Shown here: positions 33,939 to 46,934 of the stretch, piece by piece
Numbering within the stretch: position 1 is the stretch's first letter
Layout: each line of letters begins with the position of its first letter
Assembly (NCBI RefSeq): GCF_016808335.1
Contig: NC_053153.1
Span: 12,597,033-12,661,032 of the forward strand
DNA length: 64,000 nt
Direction: 5' to 3'
From: Panicum virgatum
Lineage: Eukaryota; Streptophyta; Magnoliopsida; Poales; Poaceae
Made by a program: the position numbers and the translations under genes
The notes under the pieces: model-generated
What the model saw: the letters and a program-made list of their open reading frames with translations, nothing else
What the model was told of the DNA's origin: nothing
Databases searched by the model: none

Positions 33939-36900
33939 ATGTCGGAGCACCTCGCGCTCCAGAGCTCCGTAGGAAGCCGCAGCACCGCGCTGCCCTCCCA
34001 CCACCAGTGCCTCCCGCCCGCGCACGACCCTCTCGCCTCCGTCTGGATCCGCCGCCTCCACCTCACCCCGAACCCCCCGCCACCGCGGCCTCCGCCCCCG
34101 CCCCTTCCACGCCGCGCGACGCCGCCTTCTCATCAGGACGCCGTCTCCACTGACGAGTCTCGCACGCCGCCGCCCCCGCTGGCGGCGCCCCCACTGCGCA
34201 GCGCCGGGTTCGGACCCTTGCGCTGGAGCCCGCGCCCGTTGCGTGGCGCGCCGCCGGCCAGCGCGTGGGACGCAGCCGCTGCACTCGGGGGTTCTGCCGG
34301 TGGTACCATTGGCGGCGGCGGACCACCGATGTTGTCTCCGTTCTTCCGTCTCCCGGCGCCGCCGCCGGTGACGCCGGTCGCGGATTTCGGGGAGTTAGCG
34401 CCTGCGAGGCCGCTGATCGGGCTCGGAAGCCACAGCGGCAGCAGCTGGTTTCCTGGGCTGTCGCCGCCGATGGCTAGCGGCGGCGATGAAAGAGTAGATG
34501 TATTTGGTTGTAAGCGTTGCACCTTTTCCGTGCACGCCTGCGTGTTAATATATAATGCTAGGAAGCACCCCTAGCGTGGTTTACACAAGGAAAGTGTGTA
34601 ACAGATTTGGCTAGCTCTCCTAATTACATGGGATTCTATTCTATCCAGCACAATTCGTGTTACACACGTACATATACAAACTTGATACTCAAGCAATATC
34701 TCTAACACTCCCCCTCAATCAGACCTTTCCTAGGTTGAGATTGTTCTTGAACCAATCAAGTTGTTTTACTGGTAATGCCTTGGTGAAACCATCCGCCACT
34801 TGATCTCCAGTAGATACAAACCGAACTTGTAACAATCCTTGAGCAACCCTTTCTCTGACAAAGTGAAAATCTATTTCAATATGCTTAGTTCTAGCGTGAA
34901 ACACAGGATTTGCAGACAAGTATGTTGCACCAAGATTGTCACACCATAACCGTGCTGCTTTAGGAGCCTTGACCCCTAATTCTTCTAGCAAGGTCTGTAC
35001 CCACATAACCTCAGCTGTTGCATTCGCCATAGCCTTGTATTCTGCCTCTGTACTTGATCTAGACACAGTTGCTTGCTTTTTAGCACTCCATGAAATCAGA
35101 TTTGAGCCTAAGAACACTGCAAAGCCTCCAGTGGATCTCCTGTCATCTGAGCACCCAGCCCAATCTGCATCAGAGAATGCACTCACAAGCATAGATAATG
35201 ACCTCTGTATTTTCAGCCCAATGCCTACTATATTCCTCAAATACCTTAATATACGCTTGACCACCGTCCAATGAAGTGTAGTGGGCTTGTGTAAATATTG
35301 ACATACCTTGTTCACGGCAAAAGAAATGTCCGGCCGTGTCAAGGTTAAATATTGTAGGGCTCCTACTATACTCCTGTACCGCGTAGAATCAGAGGCACCC
35401 AACAGCTCTCCATCATATGCTGAAAGCTTCTCAGATGGTGACAGCGGCGTGTTAACTGGCTTGCAATTCTCCATGCCTACACGCTTCAACAGATCTGATG
35501 CATACTTCTCTTGTGTTAAGAGTATTCCATCTTGTACCTTGCTCACCTCAATACCCAAGAAATAATGTAAGTCGCCAAGATCCTTGAGAGCGAACTCATC
35601 ATTCAGATTCTTCAGAAGTGCCGCTGTGGCCTTCGGAGATGAGCTTGCAACAATAATGTCGTCAACATATACAAGAAGGAAAATTGTAACACCACTCTTG
35701 TTGAAGTAAAATAAAGACGTATCTGCCTTGGACGGTTTGAATCCGAGATCTTGTAACTTCGTGCTTAGACGAGAGAACCAGGCTCTAGGGGCCTGTTTCA
35801 AACCATATAAAGCTTTATCCAGCTTACATATGTAGTGTGGCCGACTTGTGTCTTCATACCCAGGAGGTTGCCTCATGAACACTTCTTCTTCAAGGTAGCC
35901 ATGAAGAAACGCGTTCTGTACATCTAGTTGGCGAAGGGTCCATCTATAAGAAACTGCAATAGACAACACAAGTCGAATTGTGGCAGCCTTGACTACAGGA
36001 CTAAACGTGTCCTCATAGTCAATTCCATATCGCTGTTTAAATCCTTTGGCAACAAGACGGGCCTTGTATCTATCAATTGAACCATCTGGCTTCCTTTTAA
36101 TTTTGAAAACCCATTTGCAATCAATGATGTTTTTACCTTTTTGAGGAGGGACAAGATGCCACGTTTGATTCTTGATCAACGCTGTGTGTTCAGTATCCAT
36201 AGCTTGTTTCCAATCTTTATTTCCTAGGGCTTCCTCCAAGTCCCTCGGTTCTTCTGCGCTAGCTGACAGGCCGTATCGCACAGTGCCATCGGTGTAGATT
36301 TTTGGGCACCGAATTCCACTTTGTGATCGGGTCCTTGGTCGTGAGGGCGCTGGCGCTTCTGGTACATCAGGAGCAGCAGTAGATGCATCCTCTGCTCCCC
36401 CTAGCGCAGGCGAAGTGGAGTTCGGCGTTGGCATGCCATCAGCTTCATGCGCAGAGGTAGTCGGGAGCTGGTGTTGTCCCCCTTGCGCGATGGTGCCGAA
36501 CTCGTTGGGGGCAGTCGGATCCACCTCTAAGCCTGTGCCGCTGCTTCCCTGCAAAAAATCATCTTCCAAGGCAGCATTTTGTCCTGAGTTTTGATCAGGT
36601 AGATTAGAGCAATTAACAGTATTCGGATCATGTGTTATTGTGCTCAATGGTATCTCAGGCATATTAAGAAGATGACCGGGAAGAAGATTAATTTGAGCTC
36701 TAAGCCGTGCACCAGCATTAGCATGCAGTTCCGAGAAGGGAAAAATATTTTCATCAAACACAACATCACGAGATATATATACTCGGCCGGTGGATATGTC
36801 AAGGCACTTGTATCCTTTGTGTAGATTGCTGTAGCCAAGGAACGCACAACGTTTTGAGCGAAATTCAAGTTTTCTAGAGTTGTATGGGCGTAAATTGGGC

Positions 36901-39900
36901 CAGCATGCACACCCAAAGGTGCGAAGAAAAGAATAATCTGGTGTCTCATGAAACAACTTTCCTAAGGGAGTAGTGAAGTCAATGACTTTACTGGGTGTGC
37001 GATTGATCAGATAGGTAGCTGCAAGGAACGCCTCATCCCAAAACTTCAACGGCATAGATGCTGCGGCTAGAAGCGAGAGACCAACCTCAACAATATGTCT
37101 GTGCTTGCGTTCTGCAGCCCCATTCTGTTGATGTGCATGTGGACATGAAACAAGGTGAGTGATGCCAATTTTCCGAAAGAAAGGATTGAGTTTTTCATAT
37201 TCGCCTCCCCAATCTGTTTGAACTGCAAGAATTTTCCTATCAAATTGTCGCTCAACAAGTTTTTGGAAATCTTGAAAAACAGAGAAGACATCAGATTTGA
37301 GCTTGAGGAGATAAATCCAGGTAAACTTGCTATAGTCATCAATAAAACTAACATAATATTTCTTTCGCCCAACAGAGTCTGGAGCAGGTCCCCATACATC
37401 GGAGAAAATTAACTCTAAGGGAAACGTAGACACACTGTTGGACTTAGGATACGGAAGCTGATGACTTTTTGCTTGTTGGCAGGCATCACAAACGGACTCA
37501 AGACTCACTTCTCCGGAACATGGGAGTTTATTTTGGCTAATAACTTTATTAACTATAGGAAGAGCTGGATGGCCCAATCTATTGTGCCATCGGGTACTGG
37601 AAGGCTTGACTGCCCTCAACAATTGCCCTTCTGGCGCTGGAATAGGGTAGAGTCCTCGTTTACACTTGCCTTCCAAAAGAACTTTCTTCGTGTCCTTGTC
37701 CTTTATCAAGAAAAAATTAGGATGAAACTCAAGGAAGGCTCGGTTATCAGATGCAAGACGATGAACTGATACTAGATTCTTTGTTGCATGAGGAACATGA
37801 AGAACATTTTTAAGATGCAAGTTACGACCAGGAGCACGAACAACAGCATGACCGATACGGTTAATACTCATACCTGCCCCGTTTGCAGTGCGAATCTGAT
37901 CGTTGCCGGTGTACTTGTCGTGGACGCTGAGCTTCTCAAGGTCGCTGGTAACGTGATCAGTGGCGCCTGTATCCGTGTACCAGTTAGTGTCGATGCCGTA
38001 GGAGTTCATGGCGGCGTTGACATGACGCTCGTCAGGGACATAGTCGGCGTCGAAGCGATGCCAGCATTGCTGTGCAGAGTGACCTTCTTTGTAGCAGACC
38101 TGGCATCTGCCAGGGAATCGGCGCTGCCCATCTCTGTTGTTGGCGCCGTTGCCACGACCGCGGCCACCATTGCCACGGCCGCCACTGCCGTTGCCGTTGC
38201 CACGGGATTGAGCCCCGCGACCACGGCTGTTGCCACGGCTAGAGTTGCGACCCCGTGTCGCAACATTGACCGAGGACTGATAGCCCTCATGGAGAAGCTC
38301 CAGACGTTGCTCAAAGCTCAGGATTTGAGCTTGAAGTTCAGTGAAGGAGATCGGCTCGACGCGCGTCACGATGGACGTCACGAGGGGGTTGTAGTCAGGA
38401 CCAAGACCGGTGAGGATATAAGAGTTAAACTCTTCATCTCCTAATGGTTTGCCGGCGATGATCATCTCATCTGCAAGACTTTTCATCTTAGCGATAAACT
38501 CGGCTGCAGTGAGATTACCTTTCTTAGTTGTTGCAAGCGCAATGCGCGTGTTCACAGACCGAGCTCGAGTCTGTGACGAGAAAACTTCATCAACCGCCCG
38601 CCAGAGCTGAGCGGATGTTTTTGCTGTCGCGACTTGGGCCATGACCTCGCGCGACATGTTGGTGAGCAAGTAGCTCAGCACCGATTGATCTTGGGCGACC
38701 CACTTGGCGTAGTCTGGGTTGGCACCCTTGACAGTCTTGTCTCCTTGCTTGACGTCAATCTCCTTAGGAGGAGGTGCGACCGTACCATCGAGGAGGCCCT
38801 CCAGTTGTGCTCCTCGGATGGCCGGCAGGACTTGAGCCTTCCAGAGGACCAAGTTGGTCTTGTTCAGCTTCTCGGAGACGGGAAGGCCGATCGGCGACGC
38901 CATGGCGATCTGGCCGACGGCAGAGGAGGAAGCACCGCTCGCCATACTAGATGCAATCTAGAGTTTGGCTCTTGGTACCATGAAAGAGTAGATGTATTTG
39001 GTTGTAAGCGTTGCACCTTTTCCGTGCACGCCTGCGTGTTAATATATAATGCTAGGAAGCACCCCTAGCGTGGTTTACACAAGGAAAGTGTGTAACAGAT
39101 TTGGCTAGCTCTCCTAATTACATGAGATTCTATTCTATCCAGCACAATTCGTGTTACACACGTACATATACAAACTTGATACTCAAGCAATATCTCTAAC
39201 AGGCGACCCCTGCGCTCCCTGGCTGGCGGCCAGAGCTGCAGGTACGGGATTGATTCCAGGCTTCCAGCTCCTCGCACCTTTGTTCCTCGATGCCTACAAC
39301 TATTTAACTTCAAATTGATAAAATAAAGTCGCAGTTTCTTCGGTTACTCCCTGTACAAATTTCAGGCAGCAATGTGAATTTGACATACTGCTCTGAAACA
39401 ATTGGGTAAATAGGTTGGTTCATACTAAGAAATATAATTCCTGCTTAACAGCGTGGAAGAACCATGGCGCCCACTTTACTGAATCTGAGAAACAACTAGG
39501 AGCACTTAATTGTCAAGAAGATAAAAATGATTTGAAGAATATACCTGTGGAAGGAAAATATGGTTTCGATGCCTGTAGATACACTTCATTGGCAATTAAT
39601 GTACATTTAAATATTGTTTTAGCACACTTTTCACCACCCTTTTCATCTATGCTCTTTTAAACTATCTACTTCAAATCCTTGTCCTCGGTTACTGAGCACC
39701 CTGTGGCCTATGAATTTATCAACACAACTGGTTGGAATTCCTATGTCTAAGTTACTGGATTTCTGACGGTGCTACAGAATCAAGTTTCTTGTGATAATGC
39801 TACTATTTTGTTCCTATATTCGTTGCTAATCTAGTGAGTTAGTGACTGGTGAAAGTAATTTATGAAGTACATGTATCCATTTCTTTATGGTCCAGTCACC

Positions 39901-41998
39901 CTTGAGAATACTTCCACTCTGATATAGATAGCTTCACATGCTTGTACAGACATATATAGAGGTACTAGGTACCGGATGATGCAGATCTTCCTACTTCTAA
40001 CAAGATTCACTAAGAAAGTCACAGATTATTTTGCACATCTTCTAGTCCAGTTGGAGCCTCGGCGGCCACCACAATGTTGATTTCATGACTAAATTTCTGT
40101 TTGTGTAGGTGCTGCTTATCCTAACCATCCTTTCGACATGATTCCCATCAGAACACTTAATGTAAGATTTCAACTTCATGTCTCGCATTGCTTTATGGCA
40201 TGCATATTTGTGGGTAATGTGGATTTATTCTTTGTAGTTTGTTAGGGGGTATTCCCATAACAAGAAAATAAATAAACCCCAATTTCATCTTTAAACTGAA
40301 TACATACGAGAATTTTGGGTAATCAGTTTAACATTAATGTGAGAAAAACCTTGGCTGAAACATACAAGCAAATGTTCTAAGTTTACTAGAAATACCAGAT
40401 GATGATATCATTTATGGACAGATCACAGTTCCATGGCTGTTAATGACAAAAAAATCAATAGAAAAGCTTCATGGTAAAAAAAGTGAGGAAAAACTCGACC
40501 AACCTATGAGGAACGAGGTGGCATTGTCAATAAGAAATGGATGCCAAATTCGAGATGAAGAGGAGCTAGGTTTCAATGCCTAAAACTAAAAGCCTCATAT
40601 TTTGAAAGATGCAGCTAGTGAAGTTTTAGATGGACATGTCATCATAATAGCTCTTAGACATTTTATCAACATCAAGTCATCTTGTTGCTCAGAACACTCT
40701 TTTTTGCGTGGGAATATTTCAGACAAAACCATGAAGATGAACTCATGTTGATCAATGTAGCCAGACGTTTGACTGACACAAGCTAGTTATCTTGTGGCGG
40801 GCATCAGTACTTATCTGATGATCAGCAATTCCAAATATGTCAGCATATACCATTTCTGTTCACATAAGTCTTGTAGTCGCATTTTCTGGATAACAAATTT
40901 CATAGTGGAAACTGTCAGTAGTTTCTAGTAAGTAGCAAATTGAGTAGTTAGTATCTACATAAAGTTCATTTCTGGAGAGCTGGTTAACAAAAACACCTGT
41001 AGAGCTGGAACATTGCATAATCTACAACCTTGATTAATCAATGCTCATGAATATGCAAGAATCTCGAATCTTGAATGAGCTGCATCAAGGTAGGAATGAA
41101 AAACCGGATAAGATCTTACAAGATGATGTGTATTGTTTTATGTTTACAGGAATGGTTTTGAAATAAATTAATGGCATGGTACCAAAAGATTAGTGCGATT
41201 TAATTTCAAGTCCTATAGCTTATTAGCCCCTGCCCCCTCCCATTTTCTCAGTCAGATCTTGCGAGTTCCTAGCTAACGATCTACTACCAAGAGATTCGAT
41301 CTTCTAGAAGTCTATTCTGTAATGATTACTAAAGCATGCTAGTAACAGGAATAAGGCACATAATTTCCACATGGTAAAGCAACTACTGTTGATTGTCCCC
41401 ACATCTTAAAGCAGATGAAATGAACCATCTTAGTGTAGTTCTGATCATCGCTGTTTCTAAGTACAGGATAATAAAGGGCTAACTGCCAATGATTGTAGAG
41501 ACACATTGTCGTTTCATGATTTGGTTACCAGCTCCCCTTTTCTCATAGGTTCATGATTAGTTACGCAGAAACTCAGATAGAGTTTATCATAACATGATAT
41601 CTGTTATGGCAGTATAAGTGTATAACTGGCCTGTTTGTATATAAGAGGTCTTTTGGTATCCAGCCATCCATATTGTACTGCTTAGAGTGAGTAGCTGGTA
41701 AAAAAAATGGCATTGTTTCCTTCACAAAATATAAGCCCTCCTTTTCTTGCAGGATTTGCATGATAGGCAGCATGGTGTGATACCAGCACGACCAAGTCTT
41801 GCAAGGCATGATCCTAGCTCTAGCAGCCAGCATGATGAACCTTTCTCATATTGGAACATGGGGAGGTTTCGGGGGAACACCATGTCATCATCGATCGCAC
41901 CTATCAGCGTTGTGCCTGCCAGTTATGGCACCAAGAGGAATGCTGATTCAAACAATTTTATCCCTCTGAAGCTCAGGAAACTAAGTAGGGCTAGTTAG
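33939..41998 (+). CDS. Uncharacterised 3-exon gene, first exon split by a copia element
   Basis: Exon 1 starts at ATG 33939 (GCCATCGCCATGTCGG) and runs to 34486. After the inserted copia element and one copy of the duplication it resumes at 39207 and ends at 39241 (GCTGCAG|GTACGG). Exon 2 is 40109-40161 (GTGTAG|GT ... AAT|GTAAGA) and exon 3 is 41753-41998, stop TAG. Frame is kept through all junctions when the insert is ignored, giving 293 aa. The N-terminal half is Pro/Ala-rich ([12 protein letters not shown]) with [22 protein letters not shown]; the exon 2 part reads [15 protein letters not shown]; the end is basic ([13 protein letters not shown]). I do not recognise a domain. As it stands, transcripts from the exon 1 promoter would read into the LTR and give 211 aa with a foreign 28-residue tail. 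Confidence 0.7.
34482..34486. repeat. Target-site duplication GGCGA, left copy
   Basis: GGCGA precedes the left LTR, and the identical GGCGA follows the right LTR at 39202-39206. Both lie inside the coding exon of the gene at 33939. Confidence 0.95.
34487..34707 (-). repeat. 3' LTR of the copia element (221 bp)
   Basis: On the + strand it starts TGAAAGAGTAGATG and ends ATATCTCTAACA. It is the same length as the LTR at 38981-39201 and differs from it by one base. It contains TATATAATGC, a TATA-like tract on either strand. Confidence 0.95.
34708..34718 (-). other. Polypurine tract of the copia element
   Basis: On the - strand the sequence is TTGAGGGGGAG, directly next to the 3' LTR and directly after the polyprotein stop codon (TGA at 34721-34719). 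This is the standard place for plus-strand priming. Confidence 0.85.
34719..38945 (-). CDS. Copia gag-pol polyprotein, intact (1408 aa)
   Basis: A single uninterrupted frame. Residues 1-230 are the gag part ([35 protein letters not shown]), followed by an Arg/Gly-rich stretch and a CCHC zinc knuckle ([14 protein letters not shown], about 281-294). The protease active site is DTGA at 325-328. Integrase has the His/Cys zinc residues H454, H459, C486 and C489 and the catalytic triad D516, D578 and E612. RT contains [10 protein letters not shown] with the YVDD box at 1093-1096. RNase H follows ([31 protein letters not shown]). The normal copia order and about 1400-residue length indicate a complete protein. 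No frameshift or stop was seen. Confidence 0.95.
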   Translation of the reverse strand: MASGASSSAVGQIAMASPIGLPVSEKLNKTNLVLWKAQVLPAIRGAQLEGLLDGTVAPPPKEIDVKQGDKTVKGANPDYAKWVAQDQSVLSYLLTNMSREVMAQVATAKTSAQLWRAVDEVFSSQTRARSVNTRIALATTKKGNLTAAEFIAKMKSLADEMIIAGKPLGDEEFNSYILTGLGPDYNPLVTSIVTRVEPISFTELQAQILSFEQRLELLHEGYQSSVNVATRGRNSSRGNSRGRGAQSRGNGNGSGGRGNGGRGRGNGANNRDGQRRFPGRCQVCYKEGHSAQQCWHRFDADYVPDERHVNAAMNSYGIDTNWYTDTGATDHVTSDLEKLSVHDKYTGNDQIRTANGAGMSINRIGHAVVRAPGRNLHLKNVLHVPHATKNLVSVHRLASDNRAFLEFHPNFFLIKDKDTKKVLLEGKCKRGLYPIPAPEGQLLRAVKPSSTRWHNRLGHPALPIVNKVISQNKLPCSGEVSLESVCDACQQAKSHQLPYPKSNSVSTFPLELIFSDVWGPAPDSVGRKKYYVSFIDDYSKFTWIYLLKLKSDVFSVFQDFQKLVERQFDRKILAVQTDWGGEYEKLNPFFRKIGITHLVSCPHAHQQNGAAERKHRHIVEVGLSLLAAASMPLKFWDEAFLAATYLINRTPSKVIDFTTPLGKLFHETPDYSFLRTFGCACWPNLRPYNSRKLEFRSKRCAFLGYSNLHKGYKCLDISTGRVYISRDVVFDENIFPFSELHANAGARLRAQINLLPGHLLNMPEIPLSTITHDPNTVNCSNLPDQNSGQNAALEDDFLQGSSGTGLEVDPTAPNEFGTIAQGGQHQLPTTSAHEADGMPTPNSTSPALGGAEDASTAAPDVPEAPAPSRPRTRSQSGIRCPKIYTDGTVRYGLSASAEEPRDLEEALGNKDWKQAMDTEHTALIKNQTWHLVPPQKGKNIIDCKWVFKIKRKPDGSIDRYKARLVAKGFKQRYGIDYEDTFSPVVKAATIRLVLSIAVSYRWTLRQLDVQNAFLHGYLEEEVFMRQPPGYEDTSRPHYICKLDKALYGLKQAPRAWFSRLSTKLQDLGFKPSKADTSLFYFNKSGVTIFLLVYVDDIIVASSSPKATAALLKNLNDEFALKDLGDLHYFLGIEVSKVQDGILLTQEKYASDLLKRVGMENCKPVNTPLSPSEKLSAYDGELLGASDSTRYRSIVGALQYLTLTRPDISFAVNKVCQYLHKPTTLHWTVVKRILRYLRNIVGIGLKIQRSLSMLVSAFSDADWAGCSDDRRSTGGFAVFLGSNLISWSAKKQATVSRSSTEAEYKAMANATAEVMWVQTLLEELGVKAPKAARLWCDNLGATYLSANPVFHARTKHIEIDFHFVRERVAQGLLQVRFVSTGDQVADGFTKALPVKQLDWFKNNLNLGKV
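38967..38980 (-). other. Primer-binding site of the copia element
   Basis: On the - strand TGGTACCAAGAGCC begins exactly at the LTR edge. It is close to TGGTATCAGAGC, the standard site complementary to initiator methionine tRNA used by plant copia elements, with small changes. Confidence 0.75.
38981..39201 (-). repeat. 5' LTR of the copia element (221 bp)
   Basis: Same sequence as 34487-34707 apart from one base. It is followed on the + strand by the duplication GGCGA (39202-39206) and then by the remainder of host exon 1 starting at 39207. Confidence 0.95.
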
Positions 41999-44529
41999 AG
42001 CTCGATGAAATATCTGAACGATGTTTTTTTTTAAAAAAAATGCATAATTAAGCATTGCAAATATGCTGTTATCTGGAACAGCATATAGTAAATTAGTAAT
42101 CCTTCACCACGTAAGAGCATAGCTTAAGAAGACTGGAGATGGAAGCATTTGGTGGCAATCGTGAACATTGTAAATTTGCCCCCAAAGCCTGGCATTTGGT
42201 GCCCTTGGAGCCACACTGGCTTGCATGTTCGTACAATTTAGTGTGACATACAGAGAAATATTATGTTCCACGTTTCCTCTATGGCTTGTACATCTCAACA
42301 AACACATATTTTTCGTTCCAAGGCATTGTATGTATTTTGTTTTCCCAATGCTGCCTTTTGTGTTCATAGTTGCCATTGCCTCCTTACCCCTTCTTCTTTT
42401 TTCTGCTGAGATTTGCTTACAAGTGTTGAAATGCAGTGTACTCAATTTGCGAAGTTTAAACCTATTCCATGAACATGGCTGTCTGGCTTAGTTTATAGAA
42501 TGATGCACGAGGCCATCTAGTGTCAGTATATGTCAACTGCTATTTGGAAGGCGAAACTTTTCCTTTTGGCTGGTTGGAGATTTGCTCGGCCACAAATCAT
42601 TGCTGAAAGGTTGGCGATCTGTTTGGCTACAAATCCTTATACTTGAGCTGCCTCGGTCACTATCTGACCACAAATTTCCGTCAGACAAGAACAATCACCC
42701 ATGTCCTCTGCTTTCACTCGACAGCCCGGCTCTTCCTATGTACTATGTTGTCCGTGAATTCGCTGTCAATCTTTGCATAAGAATCTCTTATCCATGTTCT
42801 GCGTCCAAGCTTCTGGCTACTGTCCATGTCAACACTTCTACACTTGTACTATGTCCGCCTCCGAATTTCTGAATAGTGCTCCTTTCCAATAGCGGTTGAG
42901 AGTGTTCTACGGTATGTCGGTATGGGCATCCAAACTACTTTGAAGAAATGCATGCCGCCAGAATCCCCGGCCAATGTGCTGTTAAGTCTTACTTTTTTTA
43001 AAAAAAATGCTTGTTAATTCAATCACTAGTTGGAATTTTTTTGATGGGATCACTACTTGGAATTTTAGCATGCGCAATTTTGCCTTATGTTTTTTTATAG
43101 AAACTTTTATATTGAGATCTCCTTTGTTTTGTAGGATCCCCTCGTTTGTTCGGGAGCCCATACCATGTCGAGGCTTGCAGCACGGTCAGTGCTGCGCTTT
43201 TGGTCTTGAAAACGTTTTGGGCCTGCCAAGTCCCCCGTTCTGTTGGTAAAACAGAGAGGAGGAGATGCAGGTTTTTCTTTTATACATGTGAAATGCAGGA
43301 CTTGACTGATGGCGACAGCGATAGGCGACTGCTCATCAGCACATCAGCAGTCTAAACCAATCGATCGAGACTGCAGCACGGTCTTAAGTCAGAGGAAAGA
43401 GGGGATTAGATCACGTGGACGTGCTGACGTGGCTCTGTAATCTCGTCAGTCACTCAATGCCTGTCTTTTTCTGATGAAAATGCCAATTTCGGGTAGTAAA
43501 GCGTAGCTATAAGAATGCTATGGTTTGTGCGGTCATGACACTAGGCAGCACGGGCACGATAGTGTCGCGTGTACGCATCGAGTTCTGCTATTTTCTAGCT
43601 AGAAGTTGGATTTCACCATACTGTTCCATAATTCCATTGGCCCCTCCGTTCCTTTTTCAAAAGATGAAAAGTGGCAGGAACCTTTTCTCTGTTCCAGGCG
43701 TGTTCGCTAAAAATGAAGTGGCAGGCAGAGGTGAACTTGGCTATAAAAAGCTGACGAATGCATGAGAAAGGGGCGAGGGTGCCTAGCTGCGATGTTCGGC
43801 TCCAAGCGGTTTTGGAAGCAAGGAGAATGAGAGGGGAGGAAAAAGATTGGTGCAGGGTATGCATTATTTGGGCGTGGAAATTGATAATCCTTAGATATAC
43901 CTCAAACTTTTTTTTAATTTAAATATTTATATTATTTCTTTAAAGTAAATTTTTATTTTTTAAAATAGCAAAAATTGAACTAAAAATAATTGGAAGTGTA
44001 CGTAAGTGTCACCAATTTGGACCTCTAGAATTATCACTAGGGTTGCACGTTTTCTTTTAGCCATTTGGTTGACCCAAAAGGGACAAAAACTCAAAAAAAA
44101 AAAGAGCTAATGAAGAAAGCGAGAAAAATATGTATAACAAAATGAACTAAAGGATTGGTGCAAAACTGTCCGTTGGCTTGGCTATCCAATTGTATCTCTA
44201 GTTGTCAGTTGTAGGCCCAACAGTCTGGCTGGGTTTCCCCCTATTTTTCCTTTTTCACCTCCAAGTTTACTTACATCTAGGGAGCAAAATATAGAGTTGG
44301 CTCCATTTTTGGAATAAAGTTCTTCTAGAAACTGAGTATGCATGCCTTGGCTTTCCCTCCTGTGAAAAGCACTATCACGTTTCGCGATGGCTCTGAATCT
44401 GATCCTTATCCATATCGGCAAATAGACAAGCGCACGCAGAGTCAGAATTCGGAACCCGGGAGCAGCAGAAAGCGCTTCACTCGCGCCGTAGGTGAATGAT
44501 ACCCCAGCACTCCTTTGATCCTTTTACGG
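41999..44529. other. Intergenic sequence downstream of the split gene
   Basis: The first 500 bases probably include the 3' UTR of the gene ending at 41998. The remainder is mixed AT-rich sequence with short frames only. No splice-supported exon, RNA gene or clear element end was found. Confidence 0.45.
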
Positions 44530-44870
44530 AGTGTTTAGATGGAACGCAAAAAAATTTTGCGATGAAATCTTACTAATTTAAAATTAAATAAAATCTATTT
44601 ACAATTTTTTTTATACATATGGGTTGTAAATCGAGAGACGAATCTAATGATGCTAATTAATTCATGATTAATCCATAATTAGAAGATGGTTACTGTAGCA
44701 TCACTGTTGCAAATCATGGATTAAGTAGCCTCATTAGATTCGTCTCGCGATTTACAGTCTATCTATGTAAAAAGTTTTATAAATAGACTTCATTTAGTAC
44801 TCCATACATGTGTCCAAACATTCGATGTGATATTTTTTTTCGTTTAGGGTTTACAGGTTGTGATCAGGGC
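44530..44870. mobile_element. MITE copy 1 (about 340 bp)
   Basis: It shares long stretches with the element at 46935-47278 in the opposite orientation, including GGTTGTAAATCG, GAGACGAATCTAATGA and AGTATCACTGTTGCAAATCAT-like sequence. The left end is GGAGTGTTTAGATGGAACG. The right end is damaged: a short TAAAC piece expected before AGGGCC is missing. The inner halves are partly inverted copies of each other around a palindromic ATTAATCCATAATTAG centre. The superfamily is not certain and no target duplication was fixed. Confidence 0.6.
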
Positions 44871-46934
44871 CTTAGTCCTTCTCGCACCGATGGTGTGCCC
44901 TCTCCATCCTATTTTAGTAATTTTTTTTTACCTGAAGTTGACGTGCAATGCAGTGACTAGAGCACGGTGCAAGGAATAATGATCCAGACGTGTAAAAAGC
45001 TGTAACTAGTGGTATCGAAGTGTAAGATTTTCAAGATAAAGAGTAAACCGTACTGCCGCGCCCGTGCATCTCCTCTCCCCTCGCGGTTCCTCCACCGCGC
45101 AGCACGAGATCTCGCGTCAGCGAGCCGCCGAGCCTACGAGGAACCGGACACCGTCGCTCGTCACGACACGGGCGGTCGCCGAAACCTTGCATCCCATCCC
45201 ACGACGCGCTCATATATTCTGCTGACACGGCCCATCCCCACAAAGGCCCCAACTCAAGTCTCAGGACGTGCGCGTGCGAATCCCCACCCCCTCTGCACTC
45301 TGCGGAGGAGCTAGCTAGCGCTGCAACAACCAGCAGCAGCCATCCCCTTCCTAGGCGTCCCTCAATGCAGCGACCGGCGGCGAGCGAACGGCCGCGACGG
45401 CGACGGCGTACCCGCCGGCCGCTCGCCCCGTCCACTTCAGCCACCCAGCCCGTACGTGTGCTCCTGCCACCTGCTACGACGAATCGAAAGGCTCGGCGTC
45501 CCCGGGTCGAGTGGCCGGCCAGGCCATCCACTTCATTCCGTGGTGCCGTGCCGTGGCCCGTGGCCCGCTCGCCTTGCCGCTGCCACCAACTCGTCAGCGG
45601 TCAGCACAAGTCTTCCTCCCTGGCTTTTTTTCTTCTTTTCAAACTAATCCTCCCCGGCTTTTCCTCGGCGTGATCGGCAGAGGACACAGGACAGCGGCCA
45701 GCAGCGTGGAGGAAAAAATTTGCCAACAACCTGGGTGGGGAACGGAAGGGCAGGCAGATGCGTGCGCGCGTGCGTGCGTGCGCGCGGGTTGACTTGGCCT
45801 ATGGCCTTGGCTTGTAGGGTCTCGAAGCAACCCGGACACCACCAGCAGCAGCTGCTGGTCCCGTGGCCCTGGCCCGTGCAGTCCAAGTAGACCAAACACA
45901 CCCTGCCTAACGGCCTAACAAACACAGAGAAGAGCGAGAGCACGGGCAGGCGGCAGGCCGTACCGGCCCGCAAGGATCTGGGTCCAAGAATCCAACGCCG
46001 GCTCTGCACAGTCTGCAATGCACCTGCAACGCATGATCGTGATCACAAGTACACACTGCTACTGCTACTACTAGTAGTAGGCAGCAGCAGGAGTGTTCGG
46101 TTCGGCAGGCCTTCCAGGTTGCCGTTTCCTCGAGCCAGAGGGAGGAGGGTTACGGTCGTCATCGATCGCAGCACAGCAGCCTAACTGTCTGAAGATGAGG
46201 GCAACCGCACGTCCACACCATGTCACCACAGCTCTCAAAGTCCATGCACAGTCGGATCAGAGCGAGTAGGGACGGACGTGTCTGCGCCGGCTTGACGCCG
46301 ACGTGCGGAAGGAGCCGACCGGATTACAAGCCGGGTTTCCGGCTCAGTCTCGCGCCGAGCGTCGTTGGCTGCTGGATCGGAATTCAGAGCAGATACAAGG
46401 CGGCGGCATCCTTCAGACATGGGCTAAGGATTGTTTAAAGAGATCGAGTAGCCGCCATCGGATGCCTTGGCCAACAGATTCTTCTCTGCTATAAAGATGG
46501 ATAAGGTTTGGTGTGGAAATTAGCCTGTAGTCACTGCAGCGAACCTGGTGTCTGGTGAGACCGGATTAAGATAGGTACTGTACTGCGCCTTCAGTAAACT
46601 CTTGGAGTGATTAATGATTTAGATATCCATTTCATTTACTACACACACTAGCCTGTTTCAATGAACTTCTCAGATAAACTACAGACCCATCTAGATTCCC
46701 TTAATCACAAGAACTCATTGTCATTGCTCCCTAGTCTTCGCCCTATCAATCGAAAGTCCAATGCCATGGCTTCAAAAGATAAACAAGTAGAACTTTCCCC
46801 TGTCAGAGGAAATGGCTTGTTAATCCCTCCCCTGCACTGTTTGTCATGCACTGCCGTTGCATGGAGGAGCATAGTACCAAACACATTCATATGTCTCTGT
46901 AAAATCTTCACACTCTTTTCTTTAACAACACATT
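44871..46934. other. Intergenic, no gene identified
   Basis: GC-rich parts around 45030-45600 and 45950-46400 give several open frames of 60-166 codons on both strands that overlap each other and are rich in Arg, Pro and Ala. Their composition and lack of splice context suggest chance frames. A CTACTG/TAGTAG microsatellite-like patch lies at about 46055-46082. Confidence 0.4.

Larger units (their letters stand above)
34487..39201 (-). mobile_element. Young, apparently complete Ty1/copia retrotransposon (4715 bp)
   Basis: Two 221-bp LTRs enclose a single intact polyprotein frame on the - strand. It has an exact 5-bp duplication, a primer-binding site, a polypurine tract and all four enzyme domains in copia order (protease, integrase, RT, RNase H). 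I found one difference between the LTRs (G at about 34631, A at about 39125), which implies a recent insertion. With every part present it may still be able to move. Confidence 0.95.

Noticed and set aside
45031..46018. Several open frames of 80-166 codons near 45-46 kb
   Set aside because: Low-complexity Arg/Pro/Ala-rich translations overlapping on opposite strands, with no start context or exon partners.
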